A DNA stretch of 10,298 nt, taken from assembly GCA_017998585.1 (NCBI GenBank), contig JAGOCT010000036.1:1-10298 (forward strand), written 5' to 3'. The notes below the pieces were generated by a model. The model was not told the DNA's origin. It worked only from the letters and a program-made list of their open reading frames with translations, and did no database searches. Below, in pieces: positions 1-6,168 of this stretch. This stretch comes from Candidatus Cloacimonadota bacterium (GTDB taxonomy: Bacteria > Cloacimonadota > Cloacimonadia > Cloacimonadales > WRIO01). A program made the translations under genes and the position numbers. Every line of letters begins with the position of its first letter. Position 1 is the first letter of the stretch.

Positions 1-26
1 AAAAGAAAGTGTTTTGAATTGAATCA

Positions 27-449
27 TCACAGTTTTCCTTTCCAAAGATAAGGTGTATAATTCTCCATAATTTTAAAAATAAGTGATTCATAAAAATGTT
101 CAGCACCGGGTTCGCTAATCAAACCAATCCAGGTCAGTCCTTTGTCTGTCAGAAATTCAATCATTTTATTGATTATTCCTTTTCCAATTCCTTTACCACG
201 TAATGACTGTAATACAACCACATCCTGGATATATGCATCACTGACACCATCGCTGATACATCTGCCCATTCCAACAATTTGCTCTTCCTGTACAGCAATC
301 ACAAAGCAAAATGAGCCTATAATAATTTTATCTACAAATGCAGGATCAACTTCGTCATTTTCTGGAGACCACCAACCGGCATCTTTGTAAAGCATTATCA
401 ATTGATTTCTGTCTGCTTCTTTAACAATTACATACTCTATATCACTCAT
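27..449 (-). CDS. GNAT-family N-acetyltransferase
   Basis: A 140-residue protein, the normal size for a single-domain GCN5-related acetyltransferase that moves an acetyl group from acetyl-CoA to an amine. The acetyl-CoA pyrophosphate-binding motif is visible as R84-G-K-G-I-G89 (family pattern Q/R-x-x-G-x-G/A), preceded by the hydrophobic beta-4 strand (IQDVVVL, residues 74-80). A late segment with PGAEHFYESL (114-123) matches the usual motif B, with Tyr120 in the place of the common catalytic or CoA-contacting tyrosine. The start is fixed by AAGGAG five bases upstream of the ATG. The protein has no signal peptide and is probably cytosolic. It is divergent from hppA and has its own upstream region with a Fur-like sequence. 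The substrate cannot be told from sequence: small-molecule, antibiotic and protein-N-terminus acetylation are all possible. The family call is firm and the function is open. Confidence 0.88.
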   Translation of the reverse strand: MSDIEYVIVKEADRNQLIMLYKDAGWWSPENDEVDPAFVDKIIIGSFCFVIAVQEEQIVGMGRCISDGVSDAYIQDVVVLQSLRGKGIGKGIINKMIEFLTDKGLTWIGLISEPGAEHFYESLIFKIMENYTPYLWKGKL

Positions 450-466
450 CTTTTCTCCTTTTATTA

Positions 467-484
467 CTAAATGATAATGATAAT
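467..484. promoter_or_regulatory. Fur-box-like hexamer array
   Basis: Positions 473-484 are two perfect tandem GATAAT hexamers, preceded by a 4/6 match (CTAAAT, 467-472). The classical Fur box is built from repeated NATWAT hexamers beginning GATAATGATAAT. The sequence overlaps the predicted -10 and start point of the GNAT gene, a typical repressor position. The match is visible, but iron regulation is inference, and AT-rich DNA can give such hexamers by chance. Confidence 0.3.
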
Positions 485-510
485 ATAGAAAAAAATCCTA
501 CTTAAAGCAA
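482..510 (-). promoter_or_regulatory. Candidate promoter of the GNAT gene
   Basis: Read on the minus strand, TTGCTT (510-505) and TATATT (487-482) are separated by 17 bases. The -10 matches five of six consensus positions but the -35 only three of six. The start point would fall near 475, giving a leader of about 26 nt that contains the AAGGAG site. AT-rich sequence makes chance matches common. Confidence 0.4.
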
Positions 511-764
511 ATTACTAATATCAATTCTGTACAAAAACACCAGACATTAAAAAAATCATAAGTTCTTTAGTAGATTATATCGCTGAATTTTGAATATCAA
601 AAAGCGAAACTTTGGCTATCCTATTGCGTTTATCATGAAAACAGTCCTAATTCATGGAAAGATTTTCTTTTGAATTAATAATTATGATATTAACTTAATT
701 TATTAAATTTCATGATGTTATATATTTCAAAAAACGCTTTTTTTATATTATTAGAATAAAATCA

Positions 765-793
765 TTGACAAAATTATCCAATTCATCAATAAT
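765..793 (+). promoter_or_regulatory. Near-consensus sigma-70 promoter of hppA
   Basis: A perfect TTGACA -35 (765-770) is followed after exactly 17 bases by AATAAT (788-793), five of six matches to TATAAT. Transcription would start near 800, leaving a leader of about 23 nt that carries the GGGAGG ribosome site (812-817). This is the best promoter in the window. It suggests strong, largely constitutive expression by a housekeeping sigma factor. Confidence 0.7.
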
Positions 794-822
794 TCTTTCA
801 AATTTCATTTTGGGAGGTAGGT

Positions 823-3108
823 ATGACAATACCAATGATATGGTGGATCGCACCATTGTCAGCAGTCATTTCGTTAGTATGCGCCTGGCTTTTCTTTCAT
901 CAGGTAAAACGAAAAAATCCAGGGAATGCTCGTATGCAAGAGATTGCGGGATATGTAAGAGAAGGCTCTTTCGCCTATTTAAAACAGCAGTACAAAGGTG
1001 TGGGGATATTCTTTGTATTTGCGTTTATCATTTTTAATATTATGGTCTGGGGTTTAAAACTCCTTGATCCACTCATTCCTTTTGCTTTTTTAACAGGTGG
1101 TTTTTTTAGTGGTTTAGCAGGATTCATCGGAATGAATACAGCAACAATTGCATCTTCCAGAACAGCTCAGGGATGTTCAAAAAGTCTGAATGAAGGTTTA
1201 AATATTGCCTTCAGAGCAGGTGGTGTAATGGGGCTGGTAGTGGTTGGCCTTGCACTTATAGATATATCAGCATGGTTTTATGTATTAAACGTTTTTCATT
1301 ACCCATTGGAAAAAATAGTTGTTATTATGTTAAGTTTTGGTATGGGTGCTTCCACTCAGGCTTTATTTGCCCGTCTTGGTGGTGGTATATACACAAAGGC
1401 AGCTGATGTTGGTGCTGACCTGGTAGGAAAAGTGGAAGCCGGTATCCCTGAAGATGATCCTCGTAATCCTGCTGCTATCGCTGATAATGTAGGCGATAAT
1501 GTTGGAGACGTGGCAGGTATGGGAGCAGATTTATATGAATCATACGCAGGCTCTATCCTGGCAACTGCAGCATTAGGAATGGCCGCATTTTCACAAATTA
1601 ACCTTGATGCCAGCTGGGCAATCAACTTTGTTACAGCACCAATGGTTTTAGCTGGTATAGGTGCTTTTTTATCAATAATCGGTATATTTCTTGTAAAAAC
1701 AAAGGAAAATGCGACTACAAAAGATTTGATGTTTGCTTTAAATAAAAGTGTTTATGGCAGTTCTGTATTAATCGCAATTGCTGCTTATTTTGTCAGTAAA
1801 TCCATGTTACCTGCAGAGTATTCTTTTGGCATCTTTTTATCCTCTGTTACTGGATTAATTGCCGGTATTTTAATTGGCTATACAACCGAAATTTATACTT
1901 CTTATAGTTTTTCTCACACCAAAAAGATAGCAGAACAGGGTTCTTTTGGACCAGCTACGGTTATACTTGAAGGGATTGCTGTTGGAATGCGTTCTACTGC
2001 AGCACCTATCATTATCATTGCTTTGGCAGTTTTAGGCGCTTACAGTTTCAGTGGAGGGTTTAAACTTCCTGAAATGGGTCTTTATGGCATTGGTTTTGGT
2101 GCAGTTGGTATGTTGGCAACTCTTGGTGTAACGCTGGCGATGGATTCATTTGGACCAATTGCCGACAATGCGGGTGGTAATGCTGAAATGAGTAATTTAC
2201 CTAAAGAAGTTCGTGTAAAAACGGATGCCCTGGACTCTGTAGGCAATACGACAGCTGCAACAGGTAAAGGCTTTGCAATTGGATCTGCTGCATTAACAGC
2301 AATGGCTTTACTGGCAGCCTACCTTGAAGAAGTCAGAAATGCACTTCTGCTGATGGGACACAAAGTAATTGATATTCAATATACCGCTTCCCTTACAGAA
2401 ACTGTCGAAGTTACCAAGATATCGATCACCCAGTTTATGGCAATGTATAAAGTAAATCTGATGAATCCAAGATTTTTAATTGGTCTGTTTATAGGCGCAA
2501 TGGTAACCTTTGTATTCTCTTCACTAACGATAAAAGCCGTAGGACGTGCTGCAGGTAAAATGGTTGAAGAGGTCAGAAGACAATTCAGAGAAATTCCGGG
2601 AATCATGGAAGGAAAAGGCAAACCAGACTATAAAGAATGCGTAAGAATTTCTACAGTTGGTGCTCAACAGGAGATGTTGATACCTGCTCTGATTGGTATC
2701 ATCACCCCAATTGTAACCGGAATCATTTTAGGTGTTGCAGGCGTAATGGGTATTCTTGCCGGCGCACTGTCATCCGGTATTGTTCTGGCAATTATGATGA
2801 ATAATTCAGGTGGCGCATGGGATAATGCAAAAAAATACGTTGAAACGGGTGCAAATGGTGGTAAAGGTTCTGACGTTCACAAAGCGACTGTTGTTGGTGA
2901 TACGGTTGGTGACCCATTTAAAGATACCGCAGGACCATGTATCAACATCCTTATCAAATTAATGAGTATGGTCTCTATAGTTTTTGCAGGATTGATTGTC
3001 GCTTACTCACCATCAATTCAAAAAATCTACACTGGCATTGACGATGCAAAAATCATTGAAAATACCAGCTCAGTCAATATGCAGGAAACCGTAATCCCTG
3101 AACAATAG
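823..3108 (+). CDS. hppA: Ion-translocating membrane pyrophosphatase, K+-dependent type
   Basis: This is an integral membrane enzyme that hydrolyses PPi to drive H+ and/or Na+ out of the cytoplasm. The 761 residues fit the family (about 16 helices). All three catalytic loops are intact: the DxxxDxxxD set D221/D225/D229 after the IPEDDPRNP segment; D441-S-F-G-P-I-A-D448-N-A-G-G with E455; and D693-T-V-G-D697-P-F-K-D701-T-A-G-P, preceded by [12 protein letters not shown] (660-671). In the GNTT motif the next residue is A478, with G481 three on. Ala there marks the K+-dependent subfamily, while Lys marks K+-independent enzymes. D236-L-Y-E239-S240 resembles the T. maritima ion-site helix D-x-x-E-S, but the pumped ion cannot be settled by eye. 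The start is supported by GGGAGG (812-817) six bases upstream and a strong promoter. The gene is followed by a terminator and stands alone. Residues from about 500 to 535 form a polar insert between membrane helices. Confidence 0.97.
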   Translation: MTIPMIWWIAPLSAVISLVCAWLFFHQVKRKNPGNARMQEIAGYVREGSFAYLKQQYKGVGIFFVFAFIIFNIMVWGLKLLDPLIPFAFLTGGFFSGLAGFIGMNTATIASSRTAQGCSKSLNEGLNIAFRAGGVMGLVVVGLALIDISAWFYVLNVFHYPLEKIVVIMLSFGMGASTQALFARLGGGIYTKAADVGADLVGKVEAGIPEDDPRNPAAIADNVGDNVGDVAGMGADLYESYAGSILATAALGMAAFSQINLDASWAINFVTAPMVLAGIGAFLSIIGIFLVKTKENATTKDLMFALNKSVYGSSVLIAIAAYFVSKSMLPAEYSFGIFLSSVTGLIAGILIGYTTEIYTSYSFSHTKKIAEQGSFGPATVILEGIAVGMRSTAAPIIIIALAVLGAYSFSGGFKLPEMGLYGIGFGAVGMLATLGVTLAMDSFGPIADNAGGNAEMSNLPKEVRVKTDALDSVGNTTAATGKGFAIGSAALTAMALLAAYLEEVRNALLLMGHKVIDIQYTASLTETVEVTKISITQFMAMYKVNLMNPRFLIGLFIGAMVTFVFSSLTIKAVGRAAGKMVEEVRRQFREIPGIMEGKGKPDYKECVRISTVGAQQEMLIPALIGIITPIVTGIILGVAGVMGILAGALSSGIVLAIMMNNSGGAWDNAKKYVETGANGGKGSDVHKATVVGDTVGDPFKDTAGPCINILIKLMSMVSIVFAGLIVAYSPSIQKIYTGIDDAKIIENTSSVNMQETVIPEQ

Positions 3109-3142
3109 TTAGAATTACCTGATTTTTAAAGGAAATATAAGT

Positions 3143-3176
3143 GCCCCTCTTTCTGCACAATGATTGAGGGGCTTTT
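3143..3176 (+). terminator. Rho-independent terminator after hppA
   Basis: GCCCCTC (3143-3149) pairs perfectly with GAGGGGC (3166-3172) across a 16-nt loop, followed directly by TTTT. The 7-bp stem is GC-rich in an otherwise AT-rich gap and lies 35 nt after the hppA stop codon. It isolates hppA from the downstream gene run. Confidence 0.8.
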
Positions 3177-3280
3177 CAATGGAAACATGTCACTAAATAC
3201 AAATATATCAGACAAATAAATCATGTCAACTGAATTCATTTTTTAAAGCCATTTTTTTTACAAAATTACTCAATAAAAAT

Positions 3281-3310
3281 TTGTTTTTATTTTTTAATAT
3301 AAATTATATT
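3281..3310 (+). promoter_or_regulatory. Weak candidate promoter of the six-gene run
   Basis: TTGTTT (3281-3286), an 18-base spacer and TATATT (3305-3310). The -35 matches three or four of six positions and the -10 five of six. Its main support is position: the ATAAGGA array begins five bases downstream, so the start point would fall within the first repeat, and the leader would be about 165 nt. Confidence 0.3.
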
Positions 3311-3314
3311 AGAG

Positions 3315-3347
3315 ATAAGGATGGTATAAGGATAGAATAAGGAAAGG
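3315..3347 (+). repeat. Three ATAAGGA repeats at 11-bp period
   Basis: The heptamer ATAAGGA occurs at 3315-3321, 3326-3332 and 3337-3343, so unit starts are exactly 11 bp apart. The full units are ATAAGGATGGT, ATAAGGATAGA and ATAAGGAAAGG. The neighbouring 11-mers on either side do not match, so the array has defined ends. One helical turn per unit is the geometry used by OmpR/PhoB-family operators. Read as RNA, each unit contains AAGGA, which resembles both Shine-Dalgarno sequence and the A-N-GGA core bound by CsrA. The repeats are certain and the function is unknown. Confidence 0.75.
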
Positions 3348-3359
3348 TTCAGATAATTG

Positions 3360-3395
3360 ATGTCCTTTTTGAGTCATTCTGACCAAGACAGATGA
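3360..3395 (+). CDS. Possible 11-codon leader ORF
   Basis: ATG at 3360 opens MSFLSHSDQDR and ends at TGA (3393-3395). AAAGG (3343-3347), the tail of the repeat array, lies 12 nt upstream, which is long for a ribosome site. The ORF runs through the left arm and loop of the hairpin at 3372-3397 and stops in its right arm, so ribosome position would decide whether the hairpin forms. Three of the eleven codons are serine. It is short enough to occur by chance. Confidence 0.2.
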   Translation: MSFLSHSDQDR

Positions 3396-3400
3396 CTTTT
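3372..3400 (+). promoter_or_regulatory. Bulged leader hairpin, possible attenuator
   Basis: AGTCAT (3372-3377) and CTG (3379-3381) pair with CAG (3389-3391) and ATGACT (3392-3397): nine base pairs with one bulged T (3378) and a 7-nt loop. TTT follows. The U tract is too short for a strong terminator, so a weak terminator, attenuator or mRNA structure are all possible. It lies 82 nt before the methyltransferase start. Confidence 0.4.
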
Positions 3401-3481
3401 AATCATCAGAAATTTTTAAAATTTATTAAAATAAGTTGACTGAAAAATCGCTTTAAGAAATGATGTTATCAAGGATATTGT

Positions 3482-4264
3482 ATGCAGAAAATTAGTATAA
3501 AAGATTTTAAGAATTTGAAGAATCTGACACAGAAAAAACACAGAAAACAGCAACAGATGCTGATAATAGAAGGTGAAAATATCATTTTTCAACTGCTTGA
3601 TAACCACCTGAAGCCTGAACACATCTATATCACGGAATCTTATCTGAATACCCATTACCAGTATCTTGAAAAACATATCAGCTGGTCTGAAGATATTAAA
3701 GAAAGAATACAACTGATTGACCCACAAAAAGTTAAACAGGTAACAGACACAGAAAGCCCTCAAGATATTATCGCAACAGTTCATTTTAGCCCGACACCTG
3801 TAAATGAAAATGGAAGACTCTTGTATCTTGATGGGATTCAGGATCCAGGTAATATGGGGACAATCCTTCGAACTGCTTTAGCTGCTGGTATTGACGGCGT
3901 GTTAATCTCTCCTGAATGTTGTGATGTCATGAACCCAAAAGTGGTTCGTTCCTCTTTAGGAGCTATTTTCTTTTGTCCATTATCTTTCAGTAATCCAGAA
4001 TTTTTAACACAAAATCATTATCATATCATCGCCAGTACACTTGCTGATTCAAAATCAATCTATGAATTAAAGAATATACCAGCAAAAAGCGTTATCGTGA
4101 TAGGTTCAGAATCAAAAGGGATTTCAGACATTTTGAGTCAAAATGCACATGAAAAAATACATATACCGATGACTCCTAAAATAGAATCTCTAAACGCAGC
4201 AATATCTGCCGCAATCATACTATATTACATAAAAGGCATAGAAATCAATGAATATAAGTCTTGA
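3482..4264 (+). CDS. SpoU/TrmH-family RNA 2'-O-ribose methyltransferase
   Basis: A 260-residue SPOUT-class enzyme that transfers a methyl group from S-adenosylmethionine to a ribose 2'-OH in rRNA or tRNA, acting in the cytosol as a dimer. All three knot motifs are present: motif 1 N124-M-G-T-I-L-R130 after LDGIQDPG; motif 2 I-G-S-E210-S-K-G (207-213); motif 3 I-P-M-T-P (228-232) with E235-S-L-N238. N124, R130, E210 and N238 are the family's catalytic and cofactor residues. Residues 1-100 are the N-terminal substrate-binding domain, with a basic KKHRKQQ segment followed by IIEG. The size and two-domain layout resemble RlmB/YsgA-type rRNA enzymes, but the target nucleotide cannot be assigned. 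AAGGA (3471-3475) six bases upstream supports the start. It is the first gene of the run and overlaps the next by 17 nt. Confidence 0.93.
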   Translation: MQKISIKDFKNLKNLTQKKHRKQQQMLIIEGENIIFQLLDNHLKPEHIYITESYLNTHYQYLEKHISWSEDIKERIQLIDPQKVKQVTDTESPQDIIATVHFSPTPVNENGRLLYLDGIQDPGNMGTILRTALAAGIDGVLISPECCDVMNPKVVRSSLGAIFFCPLSFSNPEFLTQNHYHIIASTLADSKSIYELKNIPAKSVIVIGSESKGISDILSQNAHEKIHIPMTPKIESLNAAISAAIILYYIKGIEINEYKS

Positions 4265-5324
4265 AGAAAAAATTAGAAATATTTCAAACAAAAAATTATG
4301 GCTGGCTCCTCTGGCTGGTTACACGGACAGATACTACCGTCAGGTAGCAAAAGAATGTGGCGCTGATGTTCTTGTCAGCGAAATGGTGAGTGCAGATGGT
4401 TTAAAACATGCATTTACCCGAACTAAAAGTTATGTGGAATTCTACGAAGGCGAAAGACCTTATGGCGTTCAGTTATTCGGAGATGATCCGGATACAATGC
4501 AAAAAGCAGCTGAGAAAATCTTAGCTTATTTTGAAAACTTCTCTGAAGAAGAAATTAAGGACAGACAAACTCCAAAATCACTGACTGAAGACCTCAGAAA
4601 CGATCCATTAGCCGTATCCATACCTGACTTTCTGGATATCAATATGGGCTGTCCTGTTAAAAAAGTTGTCAAACGAAAAGCGGGTTCTGCACTGATGCGA
4701 GAACCAAAGCTGGCAGAAGATATCATTAAAGCTGTAAAATCAGTATGCATCAGGTTTAATATCCCTTTAACTGTTAAGATACGTGCCGGATGGGATCTTG
4801 AATCAATAAACGGTGTTGAATTTGCAATAATGGCTGAGCAGGCAGGAGCTGATGTAATTGCAGTTCATCCCCGAACCAGAAGCCAGCTTTTTACAGGCAA
4901 AAGTAACTGGGATATTATTCGTCAGGTAAAAGATGTCGTTAAAGTCCCTGTAATAGGAAATGGTGATATTAATAGTCCTGAAGATGCGATCGCAATGCTT
5001 GAACAAACCAATTGCGATTCACTCATGATTGGAAGAGGTGCCATTGGTAATCCATGGATTTTTTACTATGTAAAACAGGTTCTCAATAATCAAAACATCC
5101 ATACATTAAACCCTCTGGACAGATTACCTATAGTACTAAAGCATTTAGATCTTATCTATCATTCAGATGAACCCAAAAAACTGTTTCAAATCCGTTCACA
5201 TCTGGCTCATTATACGAAAGGCTTAATTAACTCATCTAAAGCCAGAGAAATAATTTTTCAATCTTTAGATTATGAACTAATCAGAAAAACACTGGAAGAC
5301 TTATTTTATGGGAACAATATTTAA
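4248..5324 (+). CDS. dus: tRNA-dihydrouridine synthase (DusB-like) with an insertion
   Basis: An FMN enzyme that reduces uridine to dihydrouridine in tRNA using NADPH. The TIM-barrel motifs appear in order: LAPLAGYTD (19-27, FMN), QLFG (75-78), DINMGC135P (catalytic Cys135), KIRAGWD (177-183), H207-P-R-T-R with FTGKSNW (substrate and FMN), GNGDI (237-241) and IGRGAIGNPWIF (261-272). The C-terminal helical domain includes HYTKGL. The motif set is closest to DusB. At 358 residues it is longer than the usual roughly 320, because about 30 extra polar residues (roughly 93-126) sit just before the DINMGCP strand. It starts inside the methyltransferase gene (17-nt overlap) with AAAAGG (4231-4236) at a rather long 11-nt spacing, so translation is probably coupled. 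Its own end overlaps the TPR gene by 17 nt. Confidence 0.94.
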   Translation: MNISLEEKIRNISNKKLWLAPLAGYTDRYYRQVAKECGADVLVSEMVSADGLKHAFTRTKSYVEFYEGERPYGVQLFGDDPDTMQKAAEKILAYFENFSEEEIKDRQTPKSLTEDLRNDPLAVSIPDFLDINMGCPVKKVVKRKAGSALMREPKLAEDIIKAVKSVCIRFNIPLTVKIRAGWDLESINGVEFAIMAEQAGADVIAVHPRTRSQLFTGKSNWDIIRQVKDVVKVPVIGNGDINSPEDAIAMLEQTNCDSLMIGRGAIGNPWIFYYVKQVLNNQNIHTLNPLDRLPIVLKHLDLIYHSDEPKKLFQIRSHLAHYTKGLINSSKAREIIFQSLDYELIRKTLEDLFYGNNI

Positions 5325-6168
5325 TTATATCGCACAAGCCAAGTATCTTGCAAGCAGAAACTGGATACTGGCTGTTAATGTATTAGAAAATGCAATAGAA
5401 GAAAATCCTGAAGAAGCAATTCTACATGCAGAACTTGCTGAAATTTTCATTTCAAAAAATGAATTTAACAAAGCAATCAAATATTTAAAAGAAGCAATCC
5501 GTTTAGATACGAAAAATGAACATTTTATTTTTAAACTGGGTAATTGCTATGTTTCACAAAAAAAACATGCTAAAGCGATACAGACCTACAATGGAATAAA
5601 AAATTTCATACCTGAGGCTATTTTTAACAAAGCAGTTGCTTACAATACCTTGGGAAAATACGATAAGGCTCAGGAATGCCTGGATTTACTGATAGAAAAA
5701 AAAGCTGATATAGATGCAGTATATGTACTCAGCTTTGAAAATCTGCTGATGGCAGAAGATTTTGAAAGATTGCAAAATTACGTTGAACCTATGCGAAGCA
5801 GAATTGGAGAACACCCAGAATTCAATTATCTTGTCGGACAGTATTATTATGGTAAAAAGAATTATATTGCTGCTTATTCAGAATTTTTAAAAGCCAAAGA
5901 AAAAAATTATTATACCGATGTGTTATCCCATTTTTTCGCATTAACAGCGTTTGAAATTGGAAAAGTTCAACAAGCTTTGGAGATTTTGGATCAAGGCATC
6001 AAAGATTTTCCTGATTTTGATTTTTTAATTTATGACCGAATTCGCATCAATCTTTTATTGAAGAATAAACGCAAAGCAAATGCTGATTTAAAAAGACTTA
6101 AAAATAAAAATTCTCACATAACTAAAGACGCTGAAATGCTCTTCTTCTCATACAATATTCTTAAATGA
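5308..6168 (+). CDS. TPR-repeat protein of unknown role
   Basis: A 286-residue protein made almost wholly of helix-pair repeats of about 34 residues. The clearest TPR units are at 36-69 (AELAEIFISKNEFNKAI, then LKEAIRLD) and 70-134 (LGNCYVSQKKHAKAI; NKAVAYNTLGKYDKAQ). Weaker units run through 171-204 (YYYGKKNYIAA) and 205-240 (EIGKVQQALEIL). There is no signal peptide or membrane segment, so it is probably a cytosolic scaffold binding a protein or peptide partner. The start codon overlaps the end of dus by 17 nt, with GGAAGA (5294-5299) eight bases upstream. Its stop codon overlaps the start of the radical SAM gene (ATGA, 6165-6168), so the two proteins are likely made together and may interact. 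TPR sequence alone does not give a function. Confidence 0.85.
   Translation: MGTIFNYIAQAKYLASRNWILAVNVLENAIEENPEEAILHAELAEIFISKNEFNKAIKYLKEAIRLDTKNEHFIFKLGNCYVSQKKHAKAIQTYNGIKNFIPEAIFNKAVAYNTLGKYDKAQECLDLLIEKKADIDAVYVLSFENLLMAEDFERLQNYVEPMRSRIGEHPEFNYLVGQYYYGKKNYIAAYSEFLKAKEKNYYTDVLSHFFALTAFEIGKVQQALEILDQGIKDFPDFDFLIYDRIRINLLLKNKRKANADLKRLKNKNSHITKDAEMLFFSYNILK

Larger units (their letters stand above)
450..822. other. Divergent intergenic region, GNAT/hppA
   Basis: This stretch separates two divergent genes. It holds the GNAT promoter and Fur-like box at its left end and the hppA promoter and Shine-Dalgarno site at its right end. The middle (about 540-740) is very AT-rich. On the plus strand, 574-678 stays open for 34 codons before TAA and reads like protein (two Trp, a segment ending WKDFLLN), but it has no ATG, GTG or TTG start, so it is at most a relic. 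I see no RNA gene, repeat array or mobile element. Confidence 0.6.
3177..3481 (+). other. Leader region upstream of the methyltransferase operon
   Basis: About 300 bases between the hppA terminator and the next gene. The first 100 are AT-rich with nothing clear beyond two CATGTCA copies (3186-3192, 3222-3228). The rest holds a weak promoter candidate, the triple ATAAGGA array, an 11-codon ORF and a bulged hairpin, annotated separately. A second candidate promoter (TTGACT 3436-3441, 17-base spacer, AATGAT 3459-3464) would start transcription on top of the Shine-Dalgarno site AAGGA (3471-3475), so it is doubtful. Confidence 0.55.

Noticed and set aside
600..742. AAAAAGCG near 600 and CGCTTTTT near 735 as a long-range inverted repeat
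   Set aside because: The arms are eight bases, mostly A/T, and over 120 nt apart, so they are unlikely to form a stable or meaningful structure.
1356..1625. Long open frame antisense to hppA
   Set aside because: It mirrors the highly conserved Ala/Gly-rich catalytic segment of hppA, shows no family features and has no supporting ribosome site.
3186..3228. Two CATGTCA copies 36 bp apart after the hppA terminator
   Set aside because: A seven-base word repeated once in a short AT-rich gap is within chance, and the flanks do not match.
3436..3464. TTGACT with 17-base spacer to AATGAT as the promoter of the methyltransferase gene
   Set aside because: Transcription would start at about 3471, on the first base of the AAGGA ribosome site, leaving a leader too short for normal initiation. 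The -10 matches only four of six positions.
3416..3784. 122-codon open frame antisense to the methyltransferase gene and its leader
   Set aside because: It lies opposite a well-supported gene, and its Phe/Leu/Ile-rich product is what the reverse complement of AAA/GAA/AAT-rich coding DNA gives.
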